64,000 nucleotides of DNA from Neobacillus ginsengisoli (GCF_030813055.1 NZ_JAUSTW010000002.1:124001-188000); one strand, 5' to 3'. Numbered from the stretch's first letter, positions 1-13,071 are shown. Translations and numbers: made by a program. The notes: generated by a model from the letters alone, not told the origin.

Positions 1-394
1 TCCGCGCGTTCCATTTAGTTGTATTGGTTGAAAGAAACGTATTTAATCCATCCACCATGACAAGGGTTTTACCTGCCAGCAACTCACTTGAAGCAAGTGT
101 CATATCTTCCACGCGTGTAATGTTCTTCGATTGAATGACAGCTGATTCCATAAAAGCAAGCAGTTCTTCATCCGTTTTAAAATGCGGTAGGTTGTATGTT
201 AATAAGGGTTCTATTATGTATCGCTGAATAGCATTCGAATCAACGATCTCTTCGATGAATAGAACTGCCGCTTTCCTATTGATACTGGTCAAAGTAATTT
301 CTCTTGCTTGAAAATCAGAACTCTCCCCCAAAATAGTATTTAAAGTTTGTATATTGTAATGCAGAACATTTGATACCTCGTTGTAAAATTTCAT
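1..394 (-). CDS. GerA-family spore germination receptor subunit A, N-terminal part (runs off window)
   Basis: The first 131 codons read in from the left edge on the minus strand and end in the window without a stop. The protein begins MKFYNEVSNVLHYNIQTLN and contains a stretch ending IQRYIIEPLL, then a hydrophobic segment reading LLAGKTLVMVDGLNTF. That layout (soluble N-terminal domain with a short strand ending in V-D-G) is typical of GerAA/GerBA/GerKA subunits, inner-membrane spore proteins that detect germinants. A GGTGG Shine-Dalgarno lies a few bases before the ATG. The start overlaps the stop of a 45-residue membrane ORF (ATGA), so the two are probably co-translated. The membrane half of the protein lies outside the window, and which receptor it belongs to cannot be told. 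Confidence 0.8.
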   Translation of the reverse strand, partial: MKFYNEVSNVLHYNIQTLNTILGESSDFQAREITLTSINRKAAVLFIEEIVDSNAIQRYIIEPLLTYNLPHFKTDEELLAFMESAVIQSKNITRVEDMTLASSELLAGKTLVMVDGLNTFLSTNTTKWNAR

Positions 395-528
395 TTTAAC
401 CACCGGTTTTTAGTTGAAATAGATAATAATGCCCAAATAATTAGAATGACATATGCTCCAAAAGAGAACAAATCCATGAGTCCCGCTTTACTGTATTTAG
501 AAGGTGAATAAAATGAAGAAAACTTCAT
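391..528 (-). CDS. Small single-span membrane protein upstream of the GerA subunit gene
   Basis: A 45-codon ORF reads MKFSSFYSPSKYSKAG and then has one hydrophobic helix (FGAYVILIIWALLSI) before a basic tail (TKNRWLK). It has a GGTGG Shine-Dalgarno site 5' of the ATG, the same kind used by the gerA-type gene, and its TGA stop overlaps the next ATG. The good ribosome site, the overlap and the membrane helix argue that it is a real gene. Small membrane proteins are known to accompany some GerA-type receptor operons as modulators; assigning this one that role is inference. It is too short for normal gene callers. Confidence 0.6.
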   Translation of the reverse strand: MKFSSFYSPSKYSKAGLMDLFSFGAYVILIIWALLSISTKNRWLK

Positions 529-711
529 TTATACAAACCACCAGTCTTTTTCAAGATAGTGTTAATTTGCACATCATGTGTTTTACTTATTCTAATCACT
601 AAAAAATTCATTGATGCATGCTGTGTTTGTATTTTTCTTTTTTATAAAATAAAATCTAATGAGAATATTTTTTGATTTAATTGTGTAAACCCCTAAAGTT
701 GAGGTGAAATA

Positions 712-4852
<4,141 letters not shown>

Positions 4853-4944
4853 AATCTTTATATATTTATATAAGGAATAAAATAATTCCGTATAAAAACC
4901 TTAACTGATTAATAAGATTTTTTGTTGAAACAGGAAACCGCCTT

Positions 4945-5228
4945 AGTGAAACGAAGGCTGGGCATCGTATTGGCATCAACGGATCCAGCAAGGTAGAGAT
5001 TATAAAATCGTCGATAAACAGTGGGAGCATATCCGCGATCAGCTTGTTAATATGCGCGTAAATGGCGGCTTCCCATACATTACGGTCATTGATGGTGACT
5101 TTTTAAAAAATGGCGAGCTTAATCTAAAACATTGGTATGAAGGTGTTGAGCTGGATGTTAAGTACCTGGAAAAAGTATTGCCGTATATCCAGCAGCTTTG
5201 GGGAAAATCGGTTCATATTAGATTCAAG
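4945..5228 (+). pseudogene. SpoVR-family C-terminal remnant with internal deletion
   Basis: A frame ending at 5294 starts with [12 protein letters not shown], a hallmark of the SpoVR/YcgB family, and jumps at once to [29 protein letters not shown] and [17 protein letters not shown], ending WGKSVHI. In intact SpoVR (about 460 residues, involved in spore cortex formation) the first and second motifs are far apart, so an internal stretch is missing as well as the whole 5' half. Of the 583 bases between lacZ and ald, this remnant fills the middle. 4853-4944 is AT-rich with one weak inverted repeat (GGAAT/ATTCC), and 5229-5383 holds nothing recognisable. Confidence 0.72.
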
Positions 5229-5383
5229 AAAATGGTACTTATAACGATTAACCGAAACAAAAATCACACCATATACTCCCACCTTAAAATATAAACTTGC
5301 TATTATATTTCTCATCAGATATTCAATTAATTCTATTGGTTGAGTAAATTAGAGAAAAAACGGGCTTACAACTGTCACACCAA

Positions 5384-5415
5384 AAGGCCCCCCAAGAATT
5401 CTCTTGAGGGGCCTT
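5384..5415 (-). terminator. Rho-independent terminator of ald
   Basis: The inverted repeat AAGGCCCC / GGGGCCTT encloses a short loop, and on the minus strand it is followed by TTTTGG. It lies 20 bp past the ald stop codon. Confidence 0.8.
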
Positions 5416-5435
5416 AGTATGGACAGATATTTTAA

Positions 5436-6569
5436 TTACATAGTAGCCAGGTCTTTTTCCAGTGCTTTTTCAGGGATAACGTAATCATATCCCAGATCCT
5501 TTGCCACTGCTTCAAAAGTGATTTCACCGTTTGCAACATTTAGACCAAGCTTTAAGGCATCATTTTCGGAGATGGCTTTAGTAACACCTTTATTAGCAAT
5601 TTGCAAGGCATATGGAACCGTAACATTCGTTAAAGCCATAGTTGAAGTTCTTGGTACAGCACCAGGCATATTAGCAACAGAATAGTGAATAACTCCATAC
5701 TTTTCAAATGTCGGGTTATCGTGTGTTGTGACATGATCGCATGTTTCCACAATTCCACCTTGGTCGATCGCAACGTCAACAATAACTGAACCAGGTTTCA
5801 TCGATTTTACCATTTCTTCTGTAACAAGCTTAGGAGCCTTAGCACCCGGAATTAACACAGCGCCGATAAGAAGATCAGCCTCTGCAACAGCTTCAGCAAT
5901 ATTCATAGGATTAGACATTAATGTTTTGATTTGATTGCCGAAAATATCATCTAATTGGCGCAGTCGGTCTGCACTTAAGTCAATGATTGTCACATCTGCA
6001 CCTAAGCCGATTGCCATTTTAGCTGCATTTGTTCCAACAATACCACCGCCGATAATCGTAACTTTCCCACGGTTAACACCTGGTACACCTGCAAGTAGGA
6101 TACCTTGGCCGCCGTTATTTTTTTGCAGGAATTGCGCACCGATTTGGGCAGCCATACGTCCTGCAACTTCACTCATCGGTGTAAGTAATGGAAGAGTTCT
6201 GTTTACTGACACTGTTTCATAAGCAATGGCGATGACACCTTTATCTTTTAATGCTTGAGCTAATGTCGGCTCTGCAGCAAGGTGTAAATAAGTAAATAAA
6301 ATTAAACCAGGGCGGAAGTATTGGTATTCGCTTGAAAGAGGCTCTTTTACTTTCATAATCATACCTGCTTGTGACCATACTTGTTCAGCGCTATCGATAA
6401 TTTCAGCACCGGCTTTAGCATAATCTTCATTTGTGAAACCGCTTCCAATACCTGCGTCTTTTTCAACTAATACTGTATGGCCGGATTTTAAAAGTGAAAT
6501 AACTCCTGCCGGTGTAAGTGCCACCCTATTTTCATTATTTTTAATTTCTTTTGGAATCCCGATAAACAT
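5436..6569 (-). CDS. ald: Alanine dehydrogenase
   Basis: This 377-residue cytoplasmic enzyme catalyses reversible NAD-dependent deamination of L-alanine to pyruvate and ammonia; in bacilli it is needed for alanine use and normal sporulation. The start [20 protein letters not shown] is the family signature. The Rossmann dinucleotide site reads [17 protein letters not shown] followed by an acidic strand end (VTIIDLS). The active-site region HLAAEP and the conserved ATG-side lysine region KEIKN are present. Length is that of characterised Bacillus Ald. The gene is followed by a strong terminator and preceded, in the same direction, by a PucR-family activator gene, the arrangement of ald and adeR in B. 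subtilis. Confidence 0.96.
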   Translation of the reverse strand: MFIGIPKEIKNNENRVALTPAGVISLLKSGHTVLVEKDAGIGSGFTNEDYAKAGAEIIDSAEQVWSQAGMIMKVKEPLSSEYQYFRPGLILFTYLHLAAEPTLAQALKDKGVIAIAYETVSVNRTLPLLTPMSEVAGRMAAQIGAQFLQKNNGGQGILLAGVPGVNRGKVTIIGGGIVGTNAAKMAIGLGADVTIIDLSADRLRQLDDIFGNQIKTLMSNPMNIAEAVAEADLLIGAVLIPGAKAPKLVTEEMVKSMKPGSVIVDVAIDQGGIVETCDHVTTHDNPTFEKYGVIHYSVANMPGAVPRTSTMALTNVTVPYALQIANKGVTKAISENDALKLGLNVANGEITFEAVAKDLGYDYVIPEKALEKDLATM

Positions 6570-6696
6570 ATCCCTAATTCCTCCCCTTAAAACTAATAAT
6601 TTTTACTATGGCTCAAGTATAGTATGAAAGCCCTTTAATTTCTTTGTTAAGAAAGGAGAAAGATAAGATTCCTTTTTGGAGATTTTCACAAATTGT

Positions 6697-7935
6697 TCAA
6701 ACACCTAGATATTTCTCAAGCTTTAAATCTAAGTAAAGAATCATTTTTTGGTTGGGGTCTTTAAAATTGACTTCACCAATTTCAGCGATTCTCTTTAACC
6801 GATAATTTAAGGTGTTGGCATGGACATTTAATTCTCTTGCTGCATCATTAATGTTATTATCCTTATTTAGAAATACTTCAAGGGTCTCAACAAGGTTACT
6901 GTTGTGCTTACGGTCATATTCATGAAGCATTTTTAAAGAATAGTTTACATATTCCTCACTTTTTCTTTTTTCTAAAAGGATATCGAAAAGCTGATAAATT
7001 CCCAGTTTTTGATAATTGAAAATATTCTCTGTTTCTAATGGGAATTTTTCTTTAATGGTCAAAACTTTCAAGGTTTCCTGATAGGCCTTTCCAATTTTTT
7101 GATAATCGTCATAAATACTGCTATATACAGGGCTGATATTTTTTATGCTGTAACGATCATTCATTTTTGAAACGAAAGTATGGGAGAATTGCTCGAGTTC
7201 ATTGAAAGGATTTTCAATATTGTTTGCTGAGACCAACAAAATAAGGTGATTACAGTCAATAGTATGAAGAATAATTTTCAGCCGTTGGCTCGTTTTTAAA
7301 ATATAGGAAATGAATTGTTCCACCTTACCGGAGATATTCTCTTGAAACTGAAAAACAAGAATCGCAAAGGAAGCGGCAGGAGTTATTTGTAATGAATGGA
7401 AGTTTTCGATGATTTCTTTCTCCAATGTCAAATGACCGGTTAATAACTTCCAAAAAAACTCTTGAAAACGTTCTTCTTTTTTATTTTTCCTAGTTTGAAG
7501 TTGTAAAAGCTTGTTTTTAGCTGCATCTGCCGCTTTTTTTAATAGGGTAAAATCATTTTCAGTTAACGATTTATCTATTTCCAAAGCCCAAATAAAGCCG
7601 AGGACTTCATCTTGTTTCCATATAGAAATAGCGACTCTGTTGCTAAGCCCAATATCGTCCATGCTTTCTACCCGAATCGGCTGATTTGTCTTTAGCAATG
7701 CAGGTATTGTTCCTTCTTTCCATAATTGATTGATTACTTTTTCAGGAACGCGCCGACCTATTATAGTAGAAATTCTTGCTGGATCGGTTCTCTCGTCGTG
7801 TGTACTATATGCCAGTAGACGGTGGTTTGCATCCTCGATTGTAATCGGACATTGGAGAACCTGACTAATTATATCGGCAAACTCATCTAAACTATCAAAG
7901 GCACTTTTAAAAGGATCATTTATTATAGAACTCAA
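6697..7935 (-). CDS. adeR: PucR/CdaR-type transcriptional activator, probably AdeR of ald
   Basis: The 412-residue protein has an N-terminal GAF-like sensory domain (ITIEDANHRLLAYSTHDE), a central CdaR-like region, and a C-terminal PucR helix-turn-helix with the signature AARELNVHANTLNYRLKRI. The same class, same size regulator AdeR activates ald in B. subtilis in response to alanine; adjacency to ald is the main reason for the name. The start is a TTG placed seven bases after GGAGGG; no in-frame ATG with a ribosome site is closer. It is separated from ald by 127 bp, room for an own ald promoter. Confidence 0.82.
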   Translation of the reverse strand: MSSIINDPFKSAFDSLDEFADIISQVLQCPITIEDANHRLLAYSTHDERTDPARISTIIGRRVPEKVINQLWKEGTIPALLKTNQPIRVESMDDIGLSNRVAISIWKQDEVLGFIWALEIDKSLTENDFTLLKKAADAAKNKLLQLQTRKNKKEERFQEFFWKLLTGHLTLEKEIIENFHSLQITPAASFAILVFQFQENISGKVEQFISYILKTSQRLKIILHTIDCNHLILLVSANNIENPFNELEQFSHTFVSKMNDRYSIKNISPVYSSIYDDYQKIGKAYQETLKVLTIKEKFPLETENIFNYQKLGIYQLFDILLEKRKSEEYVNYSLKMLHEYDRKHNSNLVETLEVFLNKDNNINDAARELNVHANTLNYRLKRIAEIGEVNFKDPNQKMILYLDLKLEKYLGV

Positions 7936-8309
7936 GATTTTCCCTCCGTATTCTAAAAGTAAGGAGTTTCAATTTTTTTTGTTAGTCATTAACACTCATA
8001 AAGTATTTGTTTAAATATACAAAATGATAGCATAAATTTCTAAGTTTTACACAAAAGAAATCGTTCACAAAAATGTTAAAATTATTTTAGATGTTTCAAA
8101 AAGCGTAAAAATTAAAACAATTCATTTTGAAAGCGTTGTCAATTTAAATTAGGGAGGGACGGTTTTAAAAAATATTGAATTAACAATAAATTATTATTAC
8201 TATATTAATAAAGCTATTATCATCAAGAGGAGACAGCCGTAATTTAATAATACGAAATTGGGATGTAAGAGGAATTGGGAAGTTTAATTAATCAGGGGGA
8301 GATTAATCT
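7936..8309. other. Divergent regulatory gap between adeR and the permease gene
   Basis: These 374 bases hold no gene. They carry the divergent promoters of the adeR-like gene and the permease. A perfect cre box lies at 8128-8141. Just before the permease start, the Shine-Dalgarno site GGGGGAG sits in the loop of an inverted repeat (ATTAATC / GATTAAT, about 8288-8308), which could modulate translation. Confidence 0.6.
8128..8141 (+). promoter_or_regulatory. Catabolite-responsive element (cre, CcpA site)
   Basis: TGAAAGCGTTGTCA matches all fixed positions of the B. subtilis cre consensus TGWAANCGNTNWCA. It lies about 170 bp before the permease start and 190 bp before the divergent adeR start, so it could control either gene. 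Confidence 0.75.
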
Positions 8310-9707
8310 ATGAGTAAAAACACTCAGAGCAAAGAACTTCATCGCGGTTTAGAAGAAAGGCATATTACCTTGATGTCTCTAGGCGCGGCAATCGGGGTAG
8401 GACTATTTCTAGGGTCTGCATCTGCAATAAAACTAGCCGGTCCGGGAATCTTGCTTGGATATGGATTCGCCGGTTTAATCATGTTTTTTATTATGAGAGC
8501 ACTTGGAGAAATGGCGATTCAAAAACCAGTAGCAGGTTCATTTAGCAAGTATGCCCGGGATTACTTAGGACCGCTTGCAGGTTACATTACAGGTTGGAAT
8601 TATTGGTTCTTATGGGTTGTTACCTGTATGGCTGAAATTACAGCAGTTGGAATTTATATGGAATATTGGTTTCCGGGTGTTCCCCGCTGGATTTGGGCAC
8701 TTGCAGCCTTGGTAATAATGGCGACAGTAAATTTCCTTGCAGTAAAAGCTTATGGAGAATTGGAATTCTGGTTTGCTCTTATTAAAATTGTAACGATACT
8801 TGCTATGATTGTTGTCGGTGCCGGTATGATATTCTTTGGGTTTGGAAACGGCGGAATTGCCACGGGTATACGCAACTTATGGGCCCATGGCGGGTTATTC
8901 CCACATGGAATAAAAGGCGTTTTAATGTCGTTACAGATGGTCATGTTTGCTTATCTTGGAATTGAAATGATTGGTGTAACAGCAGGCGAGGTTAAAAATC
9001 CTGAGAAAACTCTTTCTAAAGCAATCGACTCTGTATTCTGGCGAATTCTTATCTTTTACGTAGGAGCTCTATTCGTAATAATGTCAATTTTCCCTTGGGA
9101 AGAAATTGGTACAAAAGGGAGTCCGTTTGTTCTCACATTTAAACAAATTGGCATACCAGGAGCAGCAGGAATCATTAATTTTGTTGTGCTAACTGCCGCA
9201 TTATCATCCTGTAATAGTGGAATTTTTAGTACGGCGAGAATGTTATTTAATCTAGCTCAGCATGGTGAGGCGCCTCAAAAGTTTGGGAAAGTAACAAAGA
9301 CAGGTGTTCCGGGCCTTGCAGTCATTGCTTCTGCAGCTGCTTTATTGCTTGGAGTTCTTTTGAATTATATCGTCCCGGCACAGGTATTCACATGGGTAAC
9401 GAGCATTGCAACCTTTGGAGCAATTTGGACATGGGCAGTAATCTTATTATCGCAAATTCGATACCGCAGAGGCTTAAAGCCTGATGAAACGAAAAAATTA
9501 AAATATAAATTACCATTATATCCGTTATCTTCATATCTATCGCTTGCCTTTTTAGTATTTGTAATTGGTATAATGGCTTATAATTCTGATACAAGAATTG
9601 CTGTAGTTATTGGGCCGCTTTGGATCGTTTTCTTGATTGCCTTTTACTATGCAAAAGGATTTCATAAAAGAAATACTCAAAATTCAGCTAAAAACCAAGC
9701 TAGCTAA
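8310..9707 (+). CDS. APC-family amino-acid permease
   Basis: This 465-residue integral membrane protein has the amino-acid permease signature at its N-terminus (LHRGLEERHITLMSLGAAIG followed by VGLFLGSA), the conserved GxG unwound helix region, and twelve predicted hydrophobic segments. It belongs to the YbgF/YbxG/AapA group of proton-coupled permeases that import small neutral amino acids. The neighbouring alanine dehydrogenase and its activator suggest alanine, or another amino acid feeding the same pathway, as substrate; that is inference. Start: ATG after GGGGGAG. A cre box upstream suggests carbon catabolite control. A terminator follows directly. Confidence 0.88.
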   Translation: MSKNTQSKELHRGLEERHITLMSLGAAIGVGLFLGSASAIKLAGPGILLGYGFAGLIMFFIMRALGEMAIQKPVAGSFSKYARDYLGPLAGYITGWNYWFLWVVTCMAEITAVGIYMEYWFPGVPRWIWALAALVIMATVNFLAVKAYGELEFWFALIKIVTILAMIVVGAGMIFFGFGNGGIATGIRNLWAHGGLFPHGIKGVLMSLQMVMFAYLGIEMIGVTAGEVKNPEKTLSKAIDSVFWRILIFYVGALFVIMSIFPWEEIGTKGSPFVLTFKQIGIPGAAGIINFVVLTAALSSCNSGIFSTARMLFNLAQHGEAPQKFGKVTKTGVPGLAVIASAAALLLGVLLNYIVPAQVFTWVTSIATFGAIWTWAVILLSQIRYRRGLKPDETKKLKYKLPLYPLSSYLSLAFLVFVIGIMAYNSDTRIAVVIGPLWIVFLIAFYYAKGFHKRNTQNSAKNQAS

Positions 9708-9710
9708 AAT

Positions 9711-9739
9711 AAAATGAGGCCCTCAAGGGTCTCATTTTT
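9711..9739 (+). terminator. Terminator after the permease gene
   Basis: AAAATGAGGCCC and GGGTCTCATTTTT form a hairpin with a TCAA loop and a T tail. Confidence 0.85.
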
Positions 9740-9806
9740 AATAATTAAGAGTGATTTTTTCTGTTTTTCACATACTAACTTCGTATGATTAAAAGGAGGT
9801 AATGTG

Positions 9807-10625
9807 ATGAAGAAGCTAACATCACTTTTTTTATTAGTCGCTTTAGTATTTTCACTTTTCAATGTAAATGTAAAAGCACAAATTGCCCTTAGCCCGGCAG
9901 TTAATTTGAAGGACCAAAATACAATGTCAGTGCTATGGTTTCAAACATCCGGAGAAGCCAAGGCGTTATATTATCAAGGCTATAATATTGGTAAATTAAG
10001 ATTGGACGAATTCCTACGAAAACAGCCGAAGAATAAAGCATTAAAGCCGGCAATTGTTCTTGATTTGGACGAAACGGTAATAGATAATAGCCCGAACCAA
10101 GCAAGGAATGTGATAAAAGGAAAGGAAGATCCTTTAAATTGGAACGCATGGATAAACCGTGCCGAAGCAAAGGCCCTTCCCGGGGCAATTGATTTCTTAA
10201 AATATGCAGATTCAAAAGGAGTTGCAATTTACTACATATCCAATCGAAATGAAACACAAAAGGAAGCAACAATTAAAAATTTACTAAATGTTGGTGTACC
10301 ACAAGCGGATGCAGAACATGTTTTATTACTGCAGCCCGGTGAAAGAGGCAAAGAAACACGACGGCAACAAGTAGCCGAAACGCATGAAATTGTCTTATTA
10401 TTTGGGGATAACCTGGGAGATTTCAGCGGGTTTGATAAATTGTCGGTTTCAGGAAGAATCCAAGCAGTGGACAGGCATAAGGATGAATTTGGCAGAAAAC
10501 TCATCGTTTTCCCAAACCCAATGTATGGGGATTGGGAAGGGGCCATTTATCATTATGATTATAGGAAATCGGATGAAGAAAAAGCGAGGTTAAGAAAAGA
10601 AAGTTTGCAAACCTTCCAACCATAA
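9807..10625 (+). CDS. Secreted class C acid phosphatase / 5'-nucleotidase, lipoprotein e(P4) family
   Basis: The 272-residue protein has a signal peptide (MKKLTSLFLLVALVFSLF, cleavage likely after VKA near residue 24) without a lipobox, so it is probably exported and free. The mature part is a HAD phosphatase: nucleophile motif DLDET (Asp86 and Asp88), a second motif in YYISNRNE, and the acidic motif GDNLGDF. Family members remove phosphate from nucleotides such as NMN at the cell surface. An in-frame GTG three bases earlier is too close to the AAAGGAGGT site at 9792-9800, so the ATG at 9807 is chosen. It is monocistronic with its own terminator. Confidence 0.9.
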   Translation: MKKLTSLFLLVALVFSLFNVNVKAQIALSPAVNLKDQNTMSVLWFQTSGEAKALYYQGYNIGKLRLDEFLRKQPKNKALKPAIVLDLDETVIDNSPNQARNVIKGKEDPLNWNAWINRAEAKALPGAIDFLKYADSKGVAIYYISNRNETQKEATIKNLLNVGVPQADAEHVLLLQPGERGKETRRQQVAETHEIVLLFGDNLGDFSGFDKLSVSGRIQAVDRHKDEFGRKLIVFPNPMYGDWEGAIYHYDYRKSDEEKARLRKESLQTFQP

Positions 10626-10661
10626 AAAACGTTGCCGATAATTGAATCGGCAACGTTTTTT
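10624..10661 (+). terminator. Strong terminator after the acid phosphatase gene
   Basis: AAAAAACGTTGCCGAT and ATCGGCAACGTTTTTT are perfect complements with a six-base loop, overlapping the stop codon. Confidence 0.92.
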
Positions 10662-10714
10662 CTATTATCAACATAATAAAAGGAATAATTTCTTTTGCAA
10701 TTCCATATTTTTCG

Positions 10715-10744
10715 TTGGACGAAGTAATAAGATGAGAGTATAGT
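10715..10744 (+). promoter_or_regulatory. Candidate sigma-A promoter of ycgR-ycgQ
   Basis: TTGGAC at 10715-10720 and TATAGT at 10739-10744 are separated by 18 bp, 35 bp before the ycgR start. Confidence 0.55.
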
Positions 10745-10778
10745 AGTTTCCATGAGTTAAGGTTATAGGAGGACTATT

Positions 10779-11666
10779 ATGTTTGGTATATCATTACCGC
10801 AATCCTTTTTACAGATGAATACCATTTTTATTTCGATATTAATTGAAGCATTACCATTTGTGACTTTAGGAGTTTTAATATCAGGGATTATTCAAATATT
10901 TGTTACAGAAGAAATGATTGCAAAAATTATGCCTAAAAACAAAATCCTGGCTGTTATATTTGCAAGTTTTATCGGTATATTGTTTCCATCATGCGAATGC
11001 GGTATTGTTCCAATTGTCAGCAGACTAATAGCTAAAGGGGTTCCAACTTCGGCGGGTATTGCCTTTATGCTTACAGCACCGATCATTAACCCAGTTGTCT
11101 TATTTGCTACTTATATTGCTTTTGGAAGTGACTGGAAAATGCCGATTTACCGTGCGGTTGGAGCATTAGTTGTATCGATTGCAGTGGGGACATTTATTGC
11201 TTACCGTTTTAAAGGCAACCCATTTAATGAACATTATCACCATCATCACCATGATCATAGTAAAACACCTATATTGAAGAAAATTTGGCAAACGCTTGAA
11301 CATGCAGTTGAAGAATTTTTCTCAATGGGTAAATATTTAGTGATTGGCTCTCTTATCGCAGCCGCAGTTCAAACGTATGTTAAAACAGCCACGCTTGTGT
11401 CTATTGGTCATGGTAAAGCTGGGTCTTCTGTTGTCATGATGGCACTGTCTTTTATTCTCTCTTTATGTTCAGAAGCAGATGCCTTTATAGCATCTTCATT
11501 CCGAACTACGTTTTCAACAGGAGCGCTTTTAGCATTTTTAGTATTTGGCCCCATGGTCGACATCAAGAATTTGATGATGATGTTATCAACTTTTAAAAAG
11601 CGCTTAGTCGTAATGATTGTTTCCGGTGCTTTTGCTGTTGTCTTTGTGTATTCGTTGTTTTTTTAA
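10779..11666 (+). CDS. ycgR: YcgR-type permease (UPF0718/YraQ family)
   Basis: This 295-residue membrane protein has about eight hydrophobic helices. It carries the family motif SCECG (Cys72 and Cys74) at a helix end and a second matched loop with LTAPIINPVV. A cytoplasmic or surface loop at about residues 150-160 holds a run of His residues (EHYHHHHHDHS), which points to metal handling. Its partner ycgQ lies 12 bp downstream, as in B. subtilis, and also has a His/Cys cluster. The transported substrate of this pair is not established; metal export or metal-ligand transport is an inference. Start: ATG after AGGAGG. Confidence 0.82.
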   Translation: MFGISLPQSFLQMNTIFISILIEALPFVTLGVLISGIIQIFVTEEMIAKIMPKNKILAVIFASFIGILFPSCECGIVPIVSRLIAKGVPTSAGIAFMLTAPIINPVVLFATYIAFGSDWKMPIYRAVGALVVSIAVGTFIAYRFKGNPFNEHYHHHHHDHSKTPILKKIWQTLEHAVEEFFSMGKYLVIGSLIAAAVQTYVKTATLVSIGHGKAGSSVVMMALSFILSLCSEADAFIASSFRTTFSTGALLAFLVFGPMVDIKNLMMMLSTFKKRLVVMIVSGAFAVVFVYSLFF

Positions 11667-11678
11667 GGAGTTGAGACC

Positions 11679-12521
11679 ATGATTAGAAGTTTAATTTTAA
11701 TTGGCTTCACTTATTTAATCTTTCATATGCATCTTACAGGTGATATTAGCAAGTATATAAATATGAAGTATTCATACTTGTCAGCATCGGCTGGGTATGC
11801 ACTTTTAGTTTTAACCATTGTACAAATTTTGATGTTAAATAAGGATGATTCAAAAAAAGCTGTCTGTGACCATGATCATTGCGGACACAATCATTCAAAA
11901 GAGGACAAGTGGTATAAAAAGATTATTGTCTATCCGGTTTTCTTTTTTCCAATTATTTCAGGTTTGTTTTTTCCCATCGCTACCCTTGACTCCAACATTG
12001 TAAAAGCAAAAGGATTTCATTTTCCAATTTATGATACACAAGATCCATACTTTCAGCAGGAATTTTTACGGCCTGATACAAGTATTTATTATGGAAAAGA
12101 TGATTATGACAAAATCATGGAAAGTGAAAAGAAAAAATATATCAATCATAAAGATCTGAAATTAACAGATCAAGATTTCTTAAACGCTATGGAAACGATT
12201 TATAATTTCCCGGGGGAATTCGAGGGAGACGAACTGGAATTTAAAGGCTTCGTGTTTCACGATCCTGATTCAAATAATAAAAATCAAGTTTTAATATTAC
12301 GTTTTGGTGTTATCCATTGTATTGCTGACGCTGGAGTTTTTGGGATGCTTGTTGATCTCCCAGACAATGTAAATCTAAAAAATGATGAGTGGATCAACGT
12401 AAAAGGACAAATATCAACTACCTATTACCCTTCATTTAAAACTAATATACCCGTTTTAAAAGTGGATAAATGGTCCAAAACAAAAGCGCCAAAAGAACAA
12501 TATGTATATCGACAATTCTAA
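11679..12521 (+). CDS. ycgQ: YcgQ, TIGR03943-type membrane protein paired with YcgR
   Basis: The 280-residue protein has two N-terminal hydrophobic helices, then a His/Cys cluster (CDHDHCGHNH, about residues 64-73), another helix pair and a large C-terminal soluble domain containing the motif RFGVIHCIADAG. This matches the TIGR03943 family, which almost always sits beside a YcgR/YraQ permease. The two genes share a transcript: 12 bp spacing and AAGGAG before the ATG. The metal-ligand clusters in both partners suggest a joint membrane complex; its function is unproven. Confidence 0.82.
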   Translation: MIRSLILIGFTYLIFHMHLTGDISKYINMKYSYLSASAGYALLVLTIVQILMLNKDDSKKAVCDHDHCGHNHSKEDKWYKKIIVYPVFFFPIISGLFFPIATLDSNIVKAKGFHFPIYDTQDPYFQQEFLRPDTSIYYGKDDYDKIMESEKKKYINHKDLKLTDQDFLNAMETIYNFPGEFEGDELEFKGFVFHDPDSNNKNQVLILRFGVIHCIADAGVFGMLVDLPDNVNLKNDEWINVKGQISTTYYPSFKTNIPVLKVDKWSKTKAPKEQYVYRQF

Positions 12522-12549
12522 AAAGATGCCAATTTAGGCGTCTTTTTTT
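12521..12549 (+). terminator. Terminator after ycgQ
   Basis: AAAAGATGCC and GGCGTCTTTTTTT pair (one G-U) around AATTTA. Confidence 0.85.
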
Positions 12550-12681
12550 AATCATAGTTAATTCACTTGCTGTTTTTCATGTTATTCCTTAAACTTACAT
12601 GTGGAAAGGTTTTGATTCATTCGGACAATGGGTAAAATGGTTAAAGATAAAAACGGTGTCCGGGTGTTAAAGGAGAGAACT

Positions 12682-13071
12682 ATGCGAAAATTATTACTAG
12701 GTATACTATTATTGTTTGGGATGCTGGCAGGATGTTCTAATCAAAGTGATACGACAACCACTAATGAGCCTCAAATGGTCGACGTATCAATCAAGTTTGT
12801 CCCGGAAAAAATAAACCCAAATCATGAAGCAAAAATTGAAGCAATTGTTACTCAGGGAAAGGATAAAGTATCTGATGCCAATGAAGTGAAATTTGAAATC
12901 TGGAAAACGGGACAAGACCAGCATGAAATGATTGAAGGGAAGAATGAAGGTAACGGGGTTTATTCGATTAAAAAAACATTCCCGGAAAATGGACAATATT
13001 TTGTAACAGCCCATGTAACTGCGAGAAATATGCATACAATGCCAAATAAGCAATTTACGGTAGGCGAGTAG
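12682..13071 (+). CDS. YtkA-like lipoprotein
   Basis: A 129-residue lipoprotein: MRKLLLGILLLFGMLAGCSN has a classic lipobox with Cys18 as the lipidated residue. The rest is one beta-sandwich domain of the YtkA/FixH type, with pairs of strands (VDVSIKFVPEKINP, VKFEIWK, GVYSIKKTFPENGQYFVTAHV). A C-terminal HMHTMP-like segment (ARNMHTMPNKQF) contains His and Met residues; related extracellular domains bind copper, but that is not shown here. The longer frame opens at 12628, but the ATG at 12682 has AAAGGAGAG before it and begins the signal sequence. Confidence 0.85.
   Translation: MRKLLLGILLLFGMLAGCSNQSDTTTTNEPQMVDVSIKFVPEKINPNHEAKIEAIVTQGKDKVSDANEVKFEIWKTGQDQHEMIEGKNEGNGVYSIKKTFPENGQYFVTAHVTARNMHTMPNKQFTVGE

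Noticed and set aside
5052..5294. 80-codon ORF as an independent gene
   Set aside because: It is the C-terminal part of SpoVR, continuous with family sequence upstream of its ATG; its last codons are non-homologous.
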